A stretch of DNA of 64,000 nucleotides from Stomorhina lunata. Its lineage: Eukaryota > Arthropoda > Insecta > Diptera > Rhiniidae. Within the stretch, counting starts at the first letter, position 1. Each line of letters begins with the position of its first letter. The stretch covers positions 20,985,111 to 21,049,110 of the forward strand of contig OW121744.1 in the NCBI GenBank assembly GCA_933228675.1, written 5' to 3'. The translations under genes and the position numbers were made by a program. The notes beneath the pieces were generated by a model. The model saw only the letters and a program-made list of their open reading frames with translations. It did not search any database and was not told where the DNA came from. Positions 1 through 11,873 of this stretch are shown one piece after another.

Positions 1-1060
1 GCCGGTCTACTTTCTGTACGTTTGTATGAACAAAAGACATGTTTCTTAAAATTTTGGCAGCACTTTATTATTTGTTATTGTTATTGCATACAAGTACAAA
101 ATTCAGCTCATTTACATTAACAGTGTCATATATAAATATACAACTAATTACTACGATTTCTTTAATTTTCAATTTAAAAAGAAATATTTATAAATTCTAA
201 ATAGTATTTTTATGCGATGTATATTTTCGACTGTTGCCATATGGTAACAATTGGATAATAAAGTTAATATTTCAATTAACATTTTATTTATGTTTTTTTT
301 AACAAATAAAATATGGTTTTGTCATTAAATAAAAATATGATTTTATATTTTGTGAAATAATCTAAAATAACATTTAATTTTAATATCCAGAAAATTCGTT
401 TAGAAAGAATTAAAAAAAAGTAAAAACTTATTTTTTGAGTTTGGGCACTTTAGAAAAAATTGTGAAATATATAAAGGAATCGAAGACACAAATAAGAGTG
501 CTTCGCATAACATTAGTATGTGCATATCTTTATGCTGTGCTTCAGGATACAGGATGTGTGAATATTAAAGTATCCTTTACTTTTATGTTTCCTGTTCATT
601 GTCCACTATATACTCGTACTTGTTCATATTCCACTGTATATATTCTTTAAAGACAAACATGCAAATTAATATTTACTTATTGCATTTTACAAATAAATAG
701 TAGAATATACAGAAAATTTTTGAGCTACAAAAGCAATTTGTGGTTTTAAAGAAAACCTGAATTTTTCTCTTCTTAAAAAACTGGAAAAAGTTTAAGCTAC
801 AAAAATCTTTTTAATCATAGGGCAAGGAAGTTCTTAAATTTTATGTATATAAGAAAATTACTACATGTATATTATGGATTTCTTCTCTGTTTTTTGTATC
901 TTAAATAAAATAATAGTTTTATGGTTTATTTAAGAATGAAAAACTAATGCGAATATGCATATTAACTATGCATATTCGTATAAATATCTCTGGGACTTAT
1001 GTATATATGGTAATAATTTATATACCTGATTTATATATATAAATATATCTGCTTCAATAA
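1..1060. other. AT-rich spacer, no gene seen
   Basis: Low-complexity AT-rich DNA with short TATA-like and poly-A/T runs. The longest open frame (435-650, 71 codons) starts at a TTG, has no recognisable domain and no codon bias, and I do not regard it as a gene. The satellite begins directly after this stretch. Confidence 0.5.
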
Positions 1061-1883
1061 TTTTGTATAGAAAAAATTTTAATATCAAAAATTTTCTTAA
1101 GAAAAAATTTGAATATCAAAAATTTTCTTAAGAAAAAATTTTAATACAAAAAATTTTCTTAAGAAAAAATTTTAATATCGAAAATTTTCTAAAGAAAAAA
1201 TTTTAATATGAAAAATTTTCTAAAGAAAAAAATTTCATATCAAAAATTTTCTTAAGAAAAAATTTTAGTATCAAAAATTTTCTAAAGAAAAATTTTTAAT
1301 ATCAAAAATTTTCTAAAGAAAAAATTTTAATATCAAAAATTTTCTAAAGAAAAAATTTTAATATCAAAAATTTTTTAAAGAAAAAATTTTAATATCAAAA
1401 ATTTTCTAAGGAAAACATTTTGATATCAAAAATTTTCTAAAGAAAAAATTTTAATATCACACATTTTCTAAAGAAAAAGTTTTAATATCAACAATTTTAT
1501 AAACAAGAAATTTTAATATCTAAAATTTTCTTTAGAAAAATTATTAATATCAAAAATTTTCTTTGTATTTCTTTTTTGTTCATTTTTATTATTAAACATT
1601 TTCTTTAGAAAAGCTTGTATTATTAAAGATTTTCTTTTGAAAATTTTTAATATGAAAAATTTTCTCTAGAAAAATTTTTAATATCAACAATTTTCTATAG
1701 AAAAATTGTTAATATCAAAAATTTTCTATAGAAAAATTTTCAATATCAGAAATTTTCTATAGAAAAATTTTTAATATCAGAAATTTTCTATAGAAAAATT
1801 TTTAATATCAGAAATTTTCTATAGAAAAATTTTTAATATCAAAAATTTTCTATAGAAAAATTTATAATATCAAAAATTTTCTA
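1061..1883. repeat. Minisatellite, ~31 bp, core TTTTCT(A/T)(A/T)AGAAAA, linker TAATATCAA
   Basis: About 26 head-to-tail units. The centre of the core drifts along the array: CTTAAG and CTAAAG predominate in 1061-1500 and CTATAG in 1620-1883. The linker between cores reads mostly TTTTAATATCAAAAA. The gradual change in the core is what unequal exchange between neighbouring units would give. It belongs to the same family as the array at 2267-3945. Confidence 0.9.
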
Positions 1884-1923
1884 ATTGTCCTTATGTTATT
1901 ATAATTCAAAAATAAAGACTATA

Positions 1924-2048
1924 CGCATTTGATGCCAAATCTGTTATATTTATTTATTAATGTAACAGTCAAATTTATTGATAAAAAGCCAAAAAATGTT
2001 TGCGCAGAAACCGAAATTTCTCGATTCGCTTCGATGGTTGGTTAGGCT
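1924..2048 (+). repeat. Dispersed repeat, copy 1
   Basis: The stretch CGCATTTGATGCCAAATCTG through CAGAAACC recurs at 21129-21225 in the same orientation with few changes. Its distal part (CTTCGATGGTTGGTTAG) recurs inverted at 31795-31855. All three copies lie against CTATAG satellite arrays. No coding capacity or terminal structure is visible, so the type of element is unknown. Confidence 0.75.
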
Positions 2049-2266
2049 ATGTTTTTAGGAGGAGTATACCCAATTTTAGTCAGATCGAAAACCTGGCATT
2101 ATAACTTTTTTTATAAACAAAATCTTTACGAATTATGTTTATAAGCCATAAGTAAAAGCTCAGATTATCAACTGAACAAAACACAAATATTTTTCAGTTT
2201 TCATCTTCCTTCATTTCCCATGTTCTTATTTGTATTCGATTGTGATCAAATGCGAATAATGTTTCT

Positions 2267-3945
2267 TTTTGAAAAATGTTTACTATCAAAACTTTTCTAT
2301 AGAAAAATGTTGAGTATCAAAAATTTTTTTTTATAGAAACATTTTTAATATCAAAAGTTTTTTATAGAAAATTTTTTAAAATCCAAAATTTTCGATAGAA
2401 TTTTTTTAATCAAAAATTTTCTATAGAAACATTTTTAATATCAAAAATTTTCTATAGAAAAATTTTTAATATCAAAAATTGTCTATAGAAAAAATTCTCT
2501 ATAGAAAAATTTTTAATATCAAACATTTTTTATATAAAAACTTTTAATATCAAAAAGTTTCTATAGAAAAATTTTAAATATTAAAAATTTTCTATAGATA
2601 AATTTTTATACAAGAATTTTTTATAGAAAAATTTTTAATATCAAAAATTTTTTTATAGAAAAATTTTTAATATCAAAAATTTTCTATTGAAAAATGTTTA
2701 ATATCAAAAATTTTCTATAGAAAAATTTTTAATATCAAAAATTTTCTATAGAAAAGATGTTCTATAGAAATATTTTTAATATCAAACATTTTTTATATAA
2801 AAACTTTTAATATCAAAAAGTTTCTATAGAAAAATTTTTAATATTAAAAATTTTCGATAGACAAATTTTTATACCAAAAATTTTCTATAGAAAAATTTTT
2901 AGTATCAAAAATTGTCTATAGAAAAAATTCTCTATAGAAAAATTTTTAATATCAAACATTTTTTATATAAAAACTTTTAATATCAAAAAGTTTCTATAGA
3001 AAAATTTTTAATATTAAAAATTTTCTATAGATAAATTTTTATACAAGAATTTTCTATAGAAAAATTTTTAATATCAAAAATTTTTTATAGAAAAATTTTT
3101 AATATTAAAAATTTTTTATAGAAAAATTTTTAATATCAAAAATTTTCTATAGAAAAATTTTCTATAAAAAAATTTTTAATATCAAAAATTGTCTATAGAA
3201 ACAATTCTCTATAAAAAAATTTTTAATATCAAACATTTTTTATATAAAAACTTTTAATATCAAAAAGTTTCTTTAGAAAAATTTTTAATATTAAAAATTT
3301 TCTATAGATAAATTTTTATACAAGAATTTTCTATAGAAAAGTTTTTAATATCAAAAATTTTTTATAGAAAAATTTTTAATATCAAAAATTTTCTATAGAA
3401 AAATTTTTAATATCAAAAATTATCTATAGAAAAATTTTTAATATCAAAAATTTTCTATAAAAAAATTTTTAATATCAAAAATTGTCTATAGAAAAAATTC
3501 TCTATAGAAAAATTTTTAATATCAAACATTTTTTATATAAAAACTTTTAATATCAAAAAGTTTCTATAGAAAAATTTTTAATATTAAAAATTTTCTATAG
3601 ATAAATTTTTATACAAAAATTTTCTATAGAAAAATTTTTAATATCAAAAATTTTTTATAGAAAAATTTTTAATATCAAAAATTTTCTATAGAAAAATTTT
3701 TAATATCAAAAATTTTCTATAGAAAAATTTTTAATATCAAAAATTTTCTATAGAAAAATTTTTAATATCAAAAATTTTCCATAGAAAAAATGTTCTATAG
3801 AAATATTTTTAATATCAAACATTTTTTATATAAAAACTTTTAATATCAAAAAGTTTCTATAGAAAAATTTTTAATATTAAAAATTTTCGATAGACAAATT
3901 TTTATACCGAAAATTTTCTATAGAAAAATTTTTAATGTTTTTTTT
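2267..3945. repeat. Minisatellite, 31 bp, core TTTTCTATAGAAAA, with higher-order repeat
   Basis: About 54 units of the core joined by the linker TTTTAATATCAAAAA. A variant block starting AAACATTTTTTATATAAAAA recurs at 2521, 2784, 2954, 3231, 3524 and 3817. The last three intervals are 277, 293 and 293 bp, so a higher-order unit of about nine monomers has been duplicated several times. Confidence 0.9.
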
Positions 3946-4279
3946 ATTAAAAAAATGTTTAATTTCAAACAATTTTCTAATGTGTTTTAATTTTTAATAA
4001 ATCGAAAAAGGTGTACTTAAAGTACATTTTATTTTAATATTTTATAAAAAATCAAGGAAGCCATTTTCCGTCCCTGTTCTTTAGATAAACACTCTGTACG
4101 TATGATTAATATATTTGTTTAAGTTTTGTATAAATATCAATCATACGCCCAGTAAAACATTGTTTGAACAAAATTTTGTTCTTGATTGTAATATTTTATA
4201 TTACTCGTATATAAAACATGAGCATCTGCATGACACCTTCAATTTAAACAAAAATATATTTTTATATTTTTCAGAATCT

Positions 4280-4285
4280 TTTATT
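4280..4285 (-). promoter_or_regulatory. Candidate poly(A) signal of the odorant receptor gene
   Basis: AATAAA on the minus strand (TTTATT on the plus strand), 43 bases past the receptor stop codon at 4328-4330. The spacing suits a short 3' UTR. In DNA this AT-rich the hexamer is common by chance; another lies at 4028-4033. Confidence 0.3.
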
Positions 4286-4327
4286 TGCTTTAAAAATTTT
4301 CAATAGAAATCCGAAACCATTGAGCTC

Positions 4328-7300
4328 CTACATTTGACTAATAATCGTAAACATCGAAAATGAAAAACGTATTATCTGCAATATAATAAATATGAAAATT
4401 GTTAAACAATTATCACAAATTTGCCAGCAATAACAAAGATACATATTATTAAATAAAACCATTTAAAAACATACCGTCAAAAAAGTTTGTAATGTAACCG
4501 GTGTAAAATTACCCGCCAAAACGGTGCTGTGCTTTTGTGAACGTTGCATAAATATTATTAACATTTTTCGAAATTTGTTATTTTGATCCATCCAATTACA
4601 GCTATAGATGGCCGTCGTTAAATAGTCACTCTTCTCCATTAGCACATTGACAGACCAACAGCAGGGAAACACCTGAACAAGTATAACGCCAACATAGACA
4701 ATGGCAAAGAATTGTTGGGTAAAATCACGTTTGAAAGCAATTAAATTGATGGCTGTCAGACAAAGAGCCAGGCCGGTAACGAAAAATTGCAGAAATAAAG
4801 TGGTCGAGATGACGGGGCGTATGCAATCGAAATAGCTGGAAACACAGGACAAAAGAAGGTAAAATGAGGAATTAAAAAAGTAATTTATAAACAATATAAG
4901 TGGATTTTTTGAACAAATTAAATATTTTTTTTCGTTAACCTAAAGATTTACAGCCAAAAAACTTTTTAATTTTTTTTTTCAAATTCCCTTTTTTTGTATG
5001 AACTAACGACATAAAGTATTACATGATTTCCTAATAGGTTTGTTTTCCAAATCTTAAACTAAAAGATTAACTTGTGTGCTAAAAAGTGCTGGGCCATTGA
5101 AAGCTATTCAATTGTATAAATACATACGCTTGTATGTAAATGAGTACATGTCACCTGTTTTAAATGTTGATGATATGCTAAGTACTTTCAGCCACAAAAT
5201 TTTCACAAAAATTTTCAAATGTATACACGTTTCTAGTTATAAGCAACTGCTTATACGGTAGAGTGGCTTCATAAAAAAAAATTTCTATAAATTGTTCATA
5301 TTTTCTATAGAAAAATTTTCATATTTTCTATAGAACAATTTTCATATTTTCTAAAGAAAAATTTTCATAATTTCTATAGAAAAATTTTCCAAAATTTTCC
5401 ATAGAAAAATGTTCAAACATTTTCTATAGAAAATATTTCAAAAATTTTCTAAAATTTTCTGTTCAAAAATTTTCAAAAATTTTCTATTGAAAAATTTTCA
5501 AACATTTTCTTTAGAAAAATGTTCAAAAATTTTCTATAGAAAAATTTTCAAAAATTTTCTATAGAAAAATTTTAAAAAATTTTCTATAGATAATTTTAAA
5601 AAATTTTCTATTGAAAAATTTTCAGAAATTTTCTTTAGAAAATTTTCAGAAATTTTCTATAGAATAATTTTCAAAAATTTTCTATAGAAAAATTTTCAAA
5701 AATTTTCTATAGAAAAATTTTCAAAAATTTTCTATAGAAAAATTTTCAAAAATTTTTTTATAGAAAAACTTTCAATAATTTTCTATAGAAAATTTTTCAA
5801 AAATTTTCTATAGAAAAATTTTCAGAAATTTTCTTTAGAAAATGTTCAGAAATTTTCTTTAGAAAATTTTCAGAAATTTTCTTTAGAAAATTTTCGGAAA
5901 TTTTCTTTAGAAAATTTTCAGAAATTTTCTTTAGAAAATTTTCGGAAATTTTCTTTAGAAAATTTTCAGGAATTTTCTATAGAAAATTTTCAAAAATTTT
6001 CTATAGAAAAGTTTTCAAAAAATTCCTATACGAAAATTTTTAAAAATTTTCTATAGAAAATTTTTCATATTTTCTATAGAAATTTATCTACAGAAAAATT
6101 TTAAAAAATTTTCTATAGAAAAATTTAAAAAAATTTTCTATAGAAAAATTTTAAAAAATTTTCTATAGAAAAATTTTAAAAAATTTTCTATAGAAAAATT
6201 TTCAAAAATTTTCTATAGAAAAATTTTCAAAAATTTTCTATAGATAATTTTAAAAAATTTTCTATTGAAAAATTTTCAGAAATTTTTTTATAGAAAAACT
6301 TTCAATAATTTTCTATAGAAAATTTTTCAAAAATTTTCTATAGAAAAATTTTCAGAAATTTTCTTTAGAAAATGTTCAGAAATTTTCTTTAGAAAATTTT
6401 CAGAAATTTTCTTTAGAAAATTTTCGGAAATTTTCTTTAGAAAATTTTCAGAAATTTTCTTTAGAAAATTTTCGGAAATTTTCTTTAGAAAATTTTCAGG
6501 AATTTTCTATAGAAAATTTTCAAAAATTTTCTATAGAAAAGTTTTCAAAAAATTCCTATACGAAAATTTTTAAAAATTTTCTATAGAAAATTTTTCATAT
6601 TTTCTATAGAAATTTATCTACAGAAAAATTTTAAAAAATTTTCTATAGAAAAATTTTAAAAAATTTTCTATAGAAAAATTTTAAAAAATTTTCTATAGAA
6701 AAATTTTCAAAAATTTTTTATAGAATAATTTTCAAAAATTTTCTATAGAAAAATTTTCAAAAATTTTCTATAGAAAAATTTCAAAAATTTTTTATAGAAA
6801 AACTTTCAATAATTTTCTATAGAAAAATTTTCAAAAATTTTCTATAGAAAAATTTTCAGAAATTTTCTTTAGAAAATGTTTAGAAATTTTCTTTAGAAAA
6901 TTTTCAGAAATTTTCTTTAGAAAATTTTCGGAAATTTTTTTTAGAAAATTTTCAGGAATTTTCTATAGAAAAATTTCAGAAATTTTCTATAGAAAAATTT
7001 CAGAAATTTTCTACAGAAAAATTTTCTATAGATTAATTTTCAAAAATTTTCTATAGAAAAGTTTTCAAAAAATTCCTATACGAAAGTTTTTAAAAATTTT
7101 CTATAGAAAATTTTTCATGTTTTCTATAGAAATTTATCTACAGAAAAATTTTAAAAAATTTTCCATAAAAAAGTTTTCAAAAATTTTCTGGAGAAAAATT
7201 TTTAAAAATTTTTAAAAATTTTCTATTGAAAATTTTTCAAATGTTTTTCAAAAATTTTTGAAAATTTTCCTATAGAAAAAAAATTGAAAATTTTTGAATA

Positions 7301-10300
7301 TGGAAAATTTTTAAAAATTTTTCTATAGAAAAATTTTCAAAAATTTTCTGTAGAAAAATTTTCAAAAATTTTCTAGAGAAAAAGTTAAAAAAATTTTCTA
7401 TAGAAAAATTTTTAAAAATTTTCTATTTTATTAGAAAATTTTTTAAAATTCTTTAAAATATTTCTATAGAAAAATTTTCAAAAATTTTCTACAGAAAAAT
7501 TTTTAAAAATTTTCTATAGAAAAATTTTTAAAAATTTTCTATAGAAAAATTTTCAAAAAATTTCTTTAGAAAAATTTTCAAAAATTTTCTATAAAAAAAA
7601 ATCCAAAAAATTTAAAAAAAAAATTCAAAAATTTTAAAAAATTTTCTATAGAAAAATTTTGAAAAATTTTCTATAGAAATATTTTAAAGAATTTTAAAAA
7701 ATTTTCTATAGTTTTCTATAAAAAAATTTTCAAAAAGTTTCTATAAAAAAATTTTCAAAAATTTTCTATAAAAAAATTTTTTAAAATTGTTTATCGAAAA
7801 ATTTTCAAAACTTTTCAGAAATTTTCTATTAAAATTTTTCTTAAAAATTTTCTATAGAGAAACTTTCAATAATTTTCTACAGAAAAATTTTCTTTAAAAA
7901 AATTAAAAAAAAATTTTCTTTAGAAAAATTTAAAAAAATTTTCTATAGAAAAATTGTCAAAAATTTTCTATAGAAAAATTGTAAAAAACTTTCTATAGAA
8001 AAATTTTCGAAAACTTTCTATAGAAAAATTTTCGAAAATTTTCTATAGAAAAATTTTCGAAAATTTTCTATAGAAAAATTTTCGAAAATTTTCTATAGAA
8101 AAATTTTCGAAAATTTTTTATAGAAAAATTTTCGAAAATTTTCTATAGAAAAATTTTCGAAAATTTTCTATAGAAAAATTTTCGAAAATTTTCTATAGAA
8201 AAATTTTCGAAAATTTTCTATAGAAAAATTTTCGAAAATTTTCTATAGAAAAATTTTCGAAAATTTTCTATAGAAAAATATTTAAAAATTTTCTATAGAA
8301 AAATTTTCAAAAATTTTCTATAGAAAATTTTCAAAAAATTTTAAAAAGTTTCTATAAAAAAAATTTCAAAAATTTTCTTTACAAAAATTTTCAAAAATTT
8401 TTTATAGAAAAATTTTAAAAAATTTTCTATAGAAAAATCTTCTATATTTTCTATTGAAAAATCTTCAAAAATTTTGTATAGAAAAATTTTCAAGATTTCC
8501 GAAACACATTACAAAAATTTTGGTTTTAGAGACTGTTTGATTTATTTAGACCACTTAAGCGTGTGTTATCTCCCCTTACTATCACCAATATAAATTTGTT
8601 TTTGAAATTCAGTTACATTTGCGTTTTCCATTAAAGCTGTTCTTGTTTATGTGGACGACAATTGTAAGTTGTACCAAACCTTGGATGTATTGGTTCCAAA
8701 GAGGAATAGGAATTAAACTATTGTATGTATATAGTGGGATAAAGTGGAAATAATTTAAGAATTTTTGTTTGCTATTGATTTGAAAGATATTTAAATGACG
8801 AACACTTTTCGATATTGGTCGAAATGTAAGACATTTCAGAAACATTTGTGTAGCCTACTTTAAGGATAATCTCAATAATATATAACGTATAAGATTTACT
8901 ACATTGTTTTTTTAAAGAAAATTTTTTGACAAACAAACGAATATGTTTAGATATCAAATTTTACTTAACTTTTTGCAAAATAAATTATTTTAAGAACCCC
9001 TAAGGTATGCTAAAAAATATTTTCCTTAAAGTCTGAGTTTTTAATTGATATCGAATGCGTTGATGTGGCCGCAGATATATATAGAGAACTAGTCACAGGT
9101 CAAAATAAAGACCTTGTCTCTTATAGAAGTGTATTATTTTCTAATTTGAAGATTAATTCTGAAGAATGAAACTGTGTCTTTGTTTCTCTGGTTTTTTCAC
9201 GTCATTTGTCTCACTGTCCGCTTAAATGCCAAAACTGGCAATCTACTCAACATTTTAGGTCATAGCACTCCTTAAACACATTCCTCCCATTTCAATTCAC
9301 TACAAAATTTTACCACTTTACTCCATATGGATGTACAGTATGTACTAGTGTCTCTGTAGGACGTGTTATTTTAGGTTTAAGCGCATTTGCCATTCATTCA
9401 TCCTCTACTGTTTTTTTGTTTTTGCTCAATTTTTTGTTGCCCAAATGGTGAAACAATAAAACCAGAACAGTTCCTAAAGCAAAATTGAAAAGAAACTTTG
9501 ATTATTTTTCTTAAGGCAAAAACATACTTAAACCGAATCTGCGAACATGAAGCATCTCGGACCATGCAATCAGCGTCTCTATGTCTGCCTCTATGAGGAT
9601 GTGAACATCACGATGACGAAATGATTTTCCGAGTTTTCTGTAATATTTTGCTAAGTAGTTCTAAAGGAAAAAGTTTTTTTCTACTCTTGTTTTTTTTTGT
9701 TCCCAAAAACTCTTGTGCTCTTCAAGTGATGAATTAAAAAAAAAACTGCAAAAATGAAAATGGAATCTGATGCTATGGCAACAAAATTTCTAGTAATGGA
9801 AGTTAAAAAGCCGGGTTAGCCATGATTTGCATGCTAATGAGCAAAAGTATTTGATTATTTTAAAATACAAAATAAATTTTAGTTTTAAGGGAAAAGTTTG
9901 TTCAAATCGAAATGTACTTACAAATATTTTTAGGAAAAAATTAAAGATTAAATAGTTTTTTTCTTAAATTTGAAGTAAAATTTTAAATATTTTTATAATT
10001 TTGTGAAATATTAATTTGTATGGTAAGAGAATAAATTTTTATATAGAAAAATTGGTGACAGCAAATTTTTCTATAGAAAAATTGACGATAGTAAAATTTT
10101 TCTATAACAAATTGATGATAGTAAAATTTTTCTATAGAAAAATTGACGGAAATAAAATTTTTTATAGAAAAATGGACGATACGAAAATTTTTCTATAGAA
10201 AAATTGACTATAGGAAAATTTTTCTATAGATAAATTGACGATAGGAAATTTTTTCTATAAATAAATTGAAGATTTATTTATCGTCAATTTTTCTATAGAA

Positions 10301-11407
10301 AAATTTTCCTATCGTCAATTTTTCTATAGAAAAATTTTCCTATCGTCAATTTTTCTATAGAAAAATTTTCCTATCGTCAATTTTTCTATAGGAAAATTTT
10401 CCTATCGTCAATTTTACTATAGAAAAATTTTCCTATCGTCAATTTTTCTACAGAAAAATTTTCCTGTCGTCAATTTTTCTATAGAAAAATTATACTATCG
10501 TCAATTTTCCTATAGAAAAATTATACTATCGTCAATTTTTCTATAGAAAAATTTAATTAAGGTAAATTTTTGCCCTACTGCACGCCGCCGATGTAAAATA
10601 AATGGTAAGGTTAGAACAATTTCTTGTTTATATTTTATTGACTTACCTCAACAAATTCTTATGATCCATTATACACATTTTCAACTCTTCGATATTTTGC
10701 TTCTCCGAATTATTCTCCACTTCTTTGCCAATTCTTCTAATGCGACTGGCCAGAGTCTCAAAGTGAGCTATAACTAATGTTAAATAACACAATGGATACA
10801 TGTCATTATTGCCATTTTGAAAGACCGTAAATGTTTGAGCCATATTTTGATAGGCAAATGCTAAAACATAATTTGACTCTGAATCGTTTAAAAAAGTGGG
10901 AAACCAGCCACTATAGACCAATCTATGATTCATCCAACCGATGTAGGCAAAACCACAGGCACAAAAGAAATACATTGATATATAGCCCACAAAATAAATA
11001 TGACAATAACGTATGGCATTCAATATAATGAAGCGATCCTGGCTATGATGACTACTCCTTTCGTCCAAAACCTTCAAAAAGTCATTGGACTTTAATAAAC
11101 GACGACGGAACATTAGAATGGCCATTTGTTTGAGTGTTGATACGACAATGGTGGTGGTCAGTGAAAGATTTCCCACCAACTCTTGTCGTGAATTAATGAA
11201 CCAGAGATTTGCCACTAGAGAGGCTGGCAAACAGAAGCCAGCCACAAAATTAATTACTGCCGAATAAATGTAGTAGAGACTGAGCCATAATTGGTTGGTG
11301 GTGGCTGGTGGATTGATGCCAATAAATGTAAAATTAAGCCATAGATATTTAAGCCCATAAACGGAGTTTAATGGTTTTCCCAAATCTACAGGACGTTTCA
11401 ATTGCAT
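4328..11407 (-). CDS. Insect odorant receptor (7tm_6 family), three exons, 389 aa
   Basis: Ligand-binding subunit of an odorant-gated cation channel that works with Orco in the dendrite membrane of olfactory neurons (known of the family). Exons are 10647-11407, 4475-4835 and 4328-4375. Donors are GTAAGT and GTATGT; acceptors are TTTCCAG and TTGCAG. The phases join cleanly (AG|C makes Ser254; the second junction is phase 0). The sum is 1170 nt, 389 codons plus TAG. The ATG at 11405-11407 gives a normal N-terminus of about 38 residues before TM1. Hydrophobic segments lie near residues 39-64, 80-99, 134-157, 182-214, 262-288, 295-317 and 362-386. Family hallmarks visible are YSGWFP (165-170), FQNGNNDMYP (196-205), IRPVIS (259-264), AIYSCNW (329-335) and the C-terminal exon IIRFSFSMFTIISQM. 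From memory it most resembles the Or2a/Or19a branch of Drosophila; the exact orthologue is not established. No stop or frameshift is seen, so the gene looks functional. Confidence 0.92.
5270..8494. repeat. Minisatellite, ~25 bp, core TTTTCTATAGAAAA, linker ATTTTCAAAAA/ATTTTCGAAAA
   Basis: About 130 units. Variants include CTTTAG cores with CAGAAA linkers (5830-5970, 6350-6500, 6850-6950) and a homogeneous CGAAAA-linker stretch at 8000-8280. A marker AATTCCTATACGAAA recurs at about 6021, 6551 and 7071, which reveals a higher-order unit of about 520-530 bp in three copies. The array lies wholly within receptor intron 1, so it should be transcribed as intronic RNA if the gene is expressed. Confidence 0.9.
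8848..9053 (+). repeat. Dispersed repeat B, copy 1
   Basis: Matches 23223-23465 in the same orientation. Shared landmarks in order are GTAGC.TACTTT.AGGATA, TTTTTGACAAACAAAC, AACTTTTTGCAAAA, CCTAAGGTATG and AAAGTCTGAGTTTT. Small indels separate the copies, so they are old. No open frame spans it. It lies in receptor intron 1. Confidence 0.65.
9066..10015. other. Unique intronic sequence
   Basis: Part of the receptor intron. It is less AT-rich than its surroundings, especially 9535-9635. Only short open frames are present, including one of about 47 codons on the minus strand over 9520-9660. None matches a family I recognise and no exon can be supported. Confidence 0.4.
10033..10553. repeat. 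Inverted minisatellite pair, 31 bp, linker with GACGATAG
   Basis: The left arm (10033-10262) reads CTATAGAAAAATTGACGATAG. The right arm (10272-10553) reads the reverse complement, CTATCGTCAATTTTTCTATAG. The two meet at a seam near 10265-10275 with almost no spacer. About 7 and 9 units can pair with each other, and every core can also fold on itself. The linker is the one used in the 42936-55908 arrays. Confidence 0.88.
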
Positions 11408-11873
11408 ATTGTTTCGACTGCTGTTTGCTTGTTAGCTTTTCTTCTTTCTTTTGTGTTTCCTGTTTTTTTTTTTTTTTTTTTTGTTAAGTTTCCTTGTATA
11501 GTCCTGATGCTTGGAAATGTATGAACAAAGAATGACTAAGGTGTAACTTAATAGTTTAAGGGGTTTTTATATGGTCTGCAGGTTATTGGAGTGTTTTTTT
11601 TACACTAGGTGGGTGTGTAGCCTTTTTCAATTTTTAATTATGGTTTACACTATATTTCGTGTTGATTTTGGGAAAATGGTAATAATTAAAGATACAAGAA
11701 AATATTTCTCCTACTTTCTTCTATAAATAAATAATAAGGGTTATCCGTGTTTCTGAAAATAACCAACACTACTTTATTCATGCTGGTGATTAATTAAAAC
11801 AAAATGAAGGCGTCAAACCCATCTATATGATACATTATACCACAGCGATTTGGAATGATTGTCGCAATTTATT
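11408..11873 (-). promoter_or_regulatory. Upstream region of the odorant receptor
   Basis: Sequence 5' of the receptor start. It carries a T run at about 11462-11483 on the plus strand (A run in the presumed transcript leader) and otherwise AT-rich unique DNA. I see no clear TATA box or initiator at a fixed distance. It is listed only because the promoter must lie here or farther right. Confidence 0.3.

Larger units (their letters stand above)
4836..10646 (-). other. Satellite-filled first intron of the odorant receptor gene
   Basis: The intron is 5811 bp between donor GTAAGT (10641-10646) and acceptor TTTCCAG (4836-4842). It contains the 5270-8494 minisatellite, a dispersed repeat (8848-9053) and the inverted 10033-10553 array, whose edge is about 90 bases from the donor. 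The second intron, 4376-4474, is only 99 bp. The boundaries are inferred from splice consensus, phase agreement and restored protein similarity. Confidence 0.85.

Noticed and set aside
4463..4894. Reading 4463-4894 as a separate 143-residue gene
   Set aside because: It is exon 2 of the odorant receptor. Its first ~20 and last 3 residues are intron read-through beyond the acceptor at 4836 and the donor at 4474.
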